This document shows, piece after piece, positions 9,402-13,588 of a stretch of DNA of 13,588 bases. Position 1 is the first letter of the stretch. Each line of letters starts with the position of its first letter. The stretch is from Mucor racemosus (Eukaryota > Mucoromycota > Mucoromycetes > Mucorales > Mucoraceae): NCBI GenBank assembly GCA_027405735.1, contig JAPEHQ010000050.1, positions 1 to 13,588 of the forward strand. The letters are read 5' to 3'. Both the position numbers and the translations under genes were made by a program. The notes below the pieces were generated by a model that made no database searches, had not been told where the DNA came from, and saw only the letters and a program-made list of their open reading frames with translations.

Positions 9402-9556
9402 CATTAAAACAAGGCAACTCATAAGCTCTGCAAGCACAATTAAATTATGATTGATCCATTTCTATCCATAGATTACTATATATCAAACAAATCTAATGAT
9501 TCAATAGTGCCTTCAATTACATTTTTCATCAGGATCTCAATATCAAATCAATATAC
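9402..9556 (+). repeat. Repeat segment Y, copy 2
   Basis: Direct duplicate of 3364-3509 with small insertions (for example TTTTTCA around 9520). It joins inverted X without the roughly 350 bp that separates them in the other locus. Non-coding. Confidence 0.75.
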
Positions 9557-9949
9557 TACAGTAAAAGGCCATACTTTTAATATCTAAATAAACGATATCT
9601 TGTTTTTATTATACTTAAAGAAGACATGATTCATTACTCATTCTCCTTAACTGTATTCTTTTTTTTTTTTAAGTATTATTTATCAAATATGAAAATATAC
9701 GACACAACAGGTGGTTCTATTGGACAGAAATATCACGTTTTGTTGATGGTTTTCTCAATTCACAGTAATTTGTGAAAGTAGAAATATAAATTTTTATACA
9801 GGATACATTTAAACTTATCATCATGTATATTGGAGATTAACTTTTCACTGATGGACATGCTGTTGAGGCTGGAGATCATCGATGGATTTAGTGTATTTGT
9901 GGCAGCATTGCTTGATTCTTTATTAATATTAATACTCATTTGTGCAGCA
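9557..9949. other. Intergenic stretch between repeats and the first host ORF
   Basis: AT-rich, with a run of 12 T at 9659-9670. No gene is recognised. The right end holds the 3' flank and polyadenylation signal of the minus-strand ORF 9950-10264. Confidence 0.5.
9919..9924 (-). terminator. Polyadenylation signal AATAAA for the minus-strand ORF
   Basis: Read on the minus strand, AATAAA lies about 25 bp after the stop codon at 9950-9952, in the right place for a short 3' UTR. In AT-rich DNA the hexamer alone is weak evidence; its position supports the ORF. Confidence 0.5.
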
Positions 9950-10264
9950 TCAATTGCTCTTCATTGTGATTAAATGTTGTAGTAGGCTCAGTGCTGCTAA
10001 TGCTACTAACGCTACATTAACATTTGAACTAGCAGTAGTAGGAGGAGAAGGGATATATGCAAATGATTTGTATGATTCAAATGGCAATATACTAGCAATA
10101 CTAGATAATGAAACTACTGCGGCAGTTTCTTGACCATTTGACATTTCTTGATCCGGTAATTTATTGCCAGGAATTGATGTAATTCGTTGCACAGATTGTT
10201 GTTGACAAGCAACATTAACGATATTACACAAACATATCGTCAACCATATGTACTTTTGAATCAT
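9950..10264 (-). CDS. Small putative secreted / GPI-anchored protein, 104 aa, unrecognised
   Basis: I do not recognise a family. The product starts with a good signal peptide: MIQKYIW, then a hydrophobic core LTICLCNIVNVA, with a likely cleavage near ACQ at residues 20-22. The middle is rich in Ser, Gln and Pro. Near the C-terminus, TTASSNVNVALVALAALSLL (about 76-95) could be a GPI-attachment tail: small residues as possible omega site, then a hydrophobic run. The final MKSN is more polar than usual for such tails, so a tail-anchored or simply secreted protein is equally possible. The ATG is the first in the frame and follows an A/T-rich leader. AATAAA follows the stop. The gene is divergent from eIF1, sharing a 335-bp spacer. 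It could be a chance ORF; a homopolymer indel could also have altered its C-terminus. Confidence 0.5.
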   Translation of the reverse strand: MIQKYIWLTICLCNIVNVACQQQSVQRITSIPGNKLPDQEMSNGQETAAVVSLSSIASILPFESYKSFAYIPSPPTTASSNVNVALVALAALSLLQHLITMKSN

Positions 10265-10599
10265 TTTTGAATTTACATTTATAAAAAAAAAAAAGAGAGA
10301 GAATATTTACTCATATTCTAGGATATATATAACATAAAAAGAGGAAATTTACTCTACATTCTTGAATATATAACGTAATTGTAACGATAGATCACAATGG
10401 CAATCTTCGGAACTTAAACACTAGAAGGGCCTTCTAAATCCAAAGAACACTAATATGCAAAGAGTAAGGTGCATGTTTCGGGTTCTCCGTGACAAATCAG
10501 TCGGGTAGACAAAGGATAATACCAATTGCACAATGAATATCCCTTTTTCTCCTCTTTTAAAAACATCCATCCATCCGCTTTTAACAGTAGAAATATAAT
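10265..10599. promoter_or_regulatory. Divergent promoter region between the small ORF and eIF1
   Basis: This 335-bp spacer separates two divergently oriented starts. On the eIF1 side, a pyrimidine stretch TCCCTTTTTCTCCTCTTTT (around 10540-10558) lies 40-60 bp before the ATG, as is common upstream of highly expressed fungal translation genes. On the other side there is a TTTATAAATG-like stretch (minus strand) and an A12(GA)n tract. No defined factor site is claimed. Confidence 0.4.
10299..10376 (+). repeat. Imperfect tandem duplication, unit about 38-40 bp
   Basis: 10299-10335 and 10341-10376 are similar along their length: GAATATTTACTCATATTCTAG against GAAATTTACTCTACATTCTTG, each followed by GATATATATAACATA or AATATATAACGTA. 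Diverged, and inside the divergent promoter. Confidence 0.55.
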
Positions 10600-11155
10600 A
10601 TGGCTGATCTCGAAGACCTCAACAAACCTTTTGGTATAATTTTATATTGCATCTATTCAACTCATCGCTAAAACAAGTTGAAATTTAGATCCTTTTGCCG
10701 ATGTCGAAGAAGAACAAGGCGTAAGCCAAACCAACTATCTTCGTGAGTAAAAAACAAAAAAAAACAAAAAAAAAGATGTATAGAACATTGGACTCATCAT
10801 CACCTTGTTTCATATTTTTATTATTATATTACACCTATTCATTCATTTACAACAATTACAACATTCACTCTTCTATTTGTTTCTATACTATGACTAATAT
10901 CAATTAGATCTCCGTATTCAACAACGTAATGGTAGAAAGACCTGACCACTCTTCAAGGTTTGCCTAAAGAAATCGATAGCAAGCGTTTATTGAAGGCAGT
11001 AAAGAAGGCATTTGCCTGTAACGGTACAGTCGTTGAAGATGAAGAACATGGTGAAATTATTCAAATGCAAGGTGATCAACGTATGAAGATGGCCGAATTT
11101 TTTAGTATCTGAAGGTATTGCTAAGAAGGCTGAAATCAAGGTTCATGGTTTCTAA
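10600..11155 (+). CDS. SUI1: Translation initiation factor eIF1 (SUI1 family), three exons
   Basis: eIF1 binds the 40S subunit near the P site and enforces AUG start-codon selection in the scanning 43S complex. Exons: 10600-10633, 10689-10742, 10908-11155. Introns run GTATAA..TTTAG (55 nt) and GTGAGT..ATTAG (165 nt, with GACTAAT branch site); the splices create FDPFAD and YLHLRIQQRNGRKT. The product is about 110 residues, the normal family length. The SUI1 domain is clear: RIQQRNGRKT, AFACNGTVVED, GEIIQMQGDQR and the C-terminal VHGF. Two single-base shifts interrupt the frame: a base missing at 10941-10943 (after GRKT, expected LTTLQGL) and an extra T in the run 11098-11103 (MAEF|LVSEGIA). 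Conservation across both sites points to sequence error rather than decay. The ATG is the only one upstream of exon 1 in frame. Confidence 0.93.
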
Positions 11156-11555
11156 ACTGGATATTGCAATATATTATACGAAATATACACTTTATATACA
11201 TCTTTTTACTACAACAAAATGAGCACCTATTCTTTCTATTTTTTTTATATTAAAAAATCAACTGTTACAAAATTCTAGGTCTTTTTTCTTCTTCTTCTAC
11301 ATCTCTTCCTTTATCTATCATTTTGTTTATACAATTTAACATTTATAAAAATCCCACCTTCATCTACACGCAATGCCACTTTTCCCATTTATCTCCCTTA
11401 CTTTTTTTCCGCATAAAAACCCCAATTAAAAAAAACATAATAAAAAATCAATCAATCACATATTTTGCCTGTTTCTTAAATCCAACTATCCTACCACCAC
11501 TTTTTTTATTTTCATTTTTACTTTCTTACATTGCTTTACTATATACATATATAAA
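11156..11555. other. Spacer between eIF1 and the coiled-coil gene
   Basis: Pyrimidine-rich plus strand (TTCTTCTTCTAC, several T runs). It holds the eIF1 3' region and the promoter of the next gene; a TATATACATATATAAA stretch immediately before 11556 could act as a TATA element. The open frame from 11323 runs through this spacer and is low-complexity, so I do not call it a gene. Confidence 0.45.
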
Positions 11556-11914
11556 ATGTACTCATATCAAGATGAGATTGCACAGCAACAACATCAACCA
11601 CCACCACAAGATCAAACTATAGAGTTGTCTGTTGAAGAAACTATCCACATAAAAAAGATTGGGTTAAAAAGCACTAAGCAAAAACTATTACAGGCGATTG
11701 TAGACTCTATAATTTAGAGCATAAAATCAAATCAAAATTTGGAGAACTTCAAAAGAAAAGAATGACGAATAGTCAAATGAGAGCACACGAACAAACTATT
11801 TCCAGCGCACGAGCTATCAGAGATCAAAAAGAAAGATCAATCCAAAATTACATTTCAAAGGTTAAAATTATTGACAATGAAATTAAGGAATTACAAAGAA
11901 CCAAGCAAACCTGA
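11556..11914 (+). CDS. Small coiled-coil protein, about 119 aa, unrecognised, one frameshift
   Basis: No family recognised. From the ATG at 11556 the N-terminus is Gln/Pro-rich (MYSYQDEIAQQQHQPPPQDQ), followed by ELSVEETIHIKKIG. The frame then stops at 11708-11710 unless one base is added, most simply in the A5 run 11680-11684. After that it continues as LYNLEHKIKSKFGELQKKR, then RAIRDQKERSIQNYISKVKI and DNEIKELQRTK, to the TGA at 11912. The second part is strongly charged with a heptad-like pattern, so one long helix or coiled coil is likely: a structural or adaptor subunit rather than an enzyme. AATAAA occurs 48 bp after the stop. A small intron could replace the frameshift, but no donor/acceptor pair restores the frame. 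Codon use resembles the neighbouring genes. Confidence 0.6.
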
Positions 11915-11917
11915 TAT

Positions 11918-11928
11918 CCCCCCCCCCC
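11918..11928 (+). repeat. Poly(C) run, 11 C
   Basis: An uninterrupted C11 just after the stop of the coiled-coil gene, striking in DNA this AT-rich. Its length is likely unreliable given the homopolymer errors seen nearby. Confidence 0.8.
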
Positions 11929-11961
11929 TCTTCCTTTATTTGATTAACAAGACTAGAAACA

Positions 11962-11967
11962 AATAAA
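11962..11967 (+). terminator. Polyadenylation signal AATAAA
   Basis: AATAAA 48 bp after the stop codon at 11912-11914, within AAATAAAGCTTTATTTATT, which is near-palindromic and could serve transcripts from either strand. Confidence 0.5.
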
Positions 11968-12144
11968 GCTTTATTTATTTCATTACATGAGTTAAAAGAG
12001 ACATGTCGAATAGAAGACAATCTGTGGCTTTTTATTGTGATTTCTTTGTCCTCCTTTTTACACATAAAAATCAATGTAAACTTTACGTAGTAAAACTGTT
12101 TTTTTTTTGCTTTTTTTCATAATTTTATTGATATTTTGATAATC

Positions 12145-13588
12145 ATGTCAGCTGAGAGTTGTTAAGCGAGCAAGATTCTCCATCTTCTTTCTCTTCCGAC
12201 CAACAACTACCAGAGATACTTCTCTTGGTGCTGAGACTCCTACTTCGGTAAGTTTGTAATTTTACTTTCTTGTTTTCGTACCTTTATCTAATAAAATCAT
12301 AAAAGGTTGCCACATCTCAACTTCTCCTTTGACAAGTGATGTAGAAGAGATCAAGCAAGCATTCAATGCTGGCTTAAGTGAATCAATTATTAATGAAGAA
12401 ATTGCCATGGAAATAACATCCAATTTGGAAAAAGAGAAACTATTGGAAGCAGAGGTTTGATTCTGCTATTTGATTTCAATAGTTTCAGATCATTTAATTC
12501 AATTGTGTAGGCACAAGCTCAATTTGATAAAACAATCAAAGCTCAACGTATGAAGCGTCTCAAGTTTTTGCTGGAAAAATCTGGTGCTTATGCTACAATT
12601 TTAAGTAGTAAATTGGCTAAACAACAAGAAGAAGCCCGTGAAAAAGGCGCTCAAGTGGATGTTATTCCTAATACTACTGCTGATGCTGTAGCTGTAGCTA
12701 ACGATACGAATGCAATTGAACCTGTCAATTCAACAACTAGACCACTTCGAACTCGCAGAGGACGTTCTAAAGCCGTTGCTCCCAGCAAAAAAGAAAGGCG
12801 ACAGATGCTGATTATCAATTAACAGATTATCTTGAGGAGGAAGTAAATGTCAAATATCTTTGTATACCACTTTTTGTATACAAATTTTTCATACTCAATT
12901 CTATATTTAGGATGTCAAAAAGAGAAAGCATAAAAATGGTAGTGTAAGTAAAGCCATTATTCAGGAACAATCCAATGCCAAAAAGGAATTGAAAGAAGGT
13001 CCATTACAAAACCTTCTTTCTCTGCCCGCCAACCTGCTCTAGTTACTGGTGGTGTATTACGTGATTATCAATTGGCAGGTGTTGAATGGTTGATTAGCTT
13101 ATGGGAGAACGGCTTGAACGGTATTTTAGCTGATGAAATGGGTTTAGGTAAAACGTTGCAAACCATTGGTTTCATTGCTCATTTGAAAGCTATGAAAGTT
13201 GCCGGTCCTTATTTAATCGTATCTCCATTGTCTACTTTGGCTAATTGGGTCAATGAATTTAAGCGATTTGCACCTTCTATCAATGTCATTCTTTTTCATG
13301 GAACTAAGGAAGAACGTCAGCATATGGTGAATCACAAATTGAAAAATGGAAAGAAACAGATCCTGAATTTCCTGTTATTGTTACCAGCTATGAAATTATT
13401 ATGAATGATCGCAAATTATTACAGAAATACAATTGGAAATATATTGTAATTGATGAAGGACATCGTCTCAAGAACATGAACTGTAAACTCTTTCGAGAAT
13501 TAAAGACTTATTCTAGTGCAAACCGTCTCTTGTTAACTGGCACACCTCTCCAGAATAACCTTTCTGAATTATGGAGTTTATTGAATTT
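12145..13588 (+). CDS. SNF2-family chromatin remodeller of the HELLS/Irc5/DDM1 type, 5' part
   Basis: A DNA-dependent ATPase that slides nucleosomes; in plants, animals and some fungi this subfamily helps DNA methylation and transposon silencing. Exons: 12145-12247, 12306-12454, 12511-12842 and 12911 to beyond the window; introns of 58, 56 and 68 nt are GT..AG. Order: acidic/Ser-rich N-terminus; helical [20 protein letters not shown] with [11 protein letters not shown], characteristic of this subfamily; basic [10 protein letters not shown] patch; [13 protein letters not shown]; then the ATPase lobe. Visible motifs: [12 protein letters not shown] (Q-motif region), DEMGLGKT (13132-13155, Walker A), DEGH (13452-13463, Walker B), LTGTPLQNN (13533-13559). 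DEGHRLKN rather than DEAH favours HELLS/Irc5 over other SNF2 branches. Six single-base losses must be assumed, near 12160, 12214, 12320, 12790, 13000 and 13344. The helicase C-terminal lobe lies outside the window. Confidence 0.92.

Noticed and set aside
9942..10133. Plus-strand frame opposite the small secreted ORF
   Set aside because: Shorter, without signal peptide or 3' signals; its Ala/Thr richness mirrors the opposite strand.
10743..10907. Possible snoRNA within the long second intron of eIF1
   Set aside because: Introns of translation genes often host snoRNAs, but no convincing C box/D box pair or H/ACA hairpins are visible.
11883..12074. Minus-strand frame overlapping the end of the coiled-coil gene
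   Set aside because: It spans the C11 run and the 3' region of the plus-strand gene and has no recognisable motif.

Overview
The window is AT-rich eukaryotic DNA, most likely from an early-diverging (Mucoromycota-type) fungus. The evidence is short introns of about 55-165 nt with GT..AG ends and CTAAT-like branch sites, compact intergenic spaces, a fungal-looking eIF1 protein, and an HELLS/Irc5/DDM1-type SNF2 ATPase. The species assignment is an inference; the conserved genes do not resolve it further.

Left two thirds (1 to about 9,560): no convincing host gene, but layered transposable elements. A repeat family occurs twice in direct orientation (1-1746, running off the window start, and 5786-7661). 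Both copies end at the same base, in CAGGTCGGCCGTAGTG (the reverse complement begins CACTA), preceded by an array of TTATGCNCAT motifs. An internal block of about 400 bp is inverted between the copies. In copy 2 that block carries a 363-bp hAT-type MITE (6857-7219) with a perfect 8-bp target duplication, and the other copy preserves the empty site. Right after copy 2 lies an older repeat (segments X and Y, also at 2912-3015 and 3364-3509). A complete 1,638-bp Tc1/mariner element (7708-9345, transposase on the minus strand) sits in X with a TA duplication, and the undisturbed X copy again gives the empty site. The transposase is broken, yet its 213-bp terminal inverted repeats differ at only 3 positions.

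Right third (about 9,950 to 13,588): gene-dense host DNA. In order it holds a small minus-strand ORF for a probable secreted or GPI-anchored protein (9950-10264), the three-exon eIF1/SUI1 gene (10600-11155), a small unrecognised coiled-coil gene (11556-11914), and the 5' half of an HELLS/Irc5/DDM1-type SNF2 remodeller (12145 to beyond the window end).

All three plus-strand genes need single-base frame corrections, nine in about 1.7 kb of coding sequence. Eight are missing bases, and many lie in homopolymers. Codons, motifs and splice sites are otherwise intact, so I read these as assembly or sequencing indels rather than gene death. This also weakens any inference from the transposase frameshifts. 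I found no operon-like grouping, RNA gene, CRISPR array or clearly new multi-gene system. The most interesting material is the nested transposon stratigraphy and the inversions inside repeat copies.
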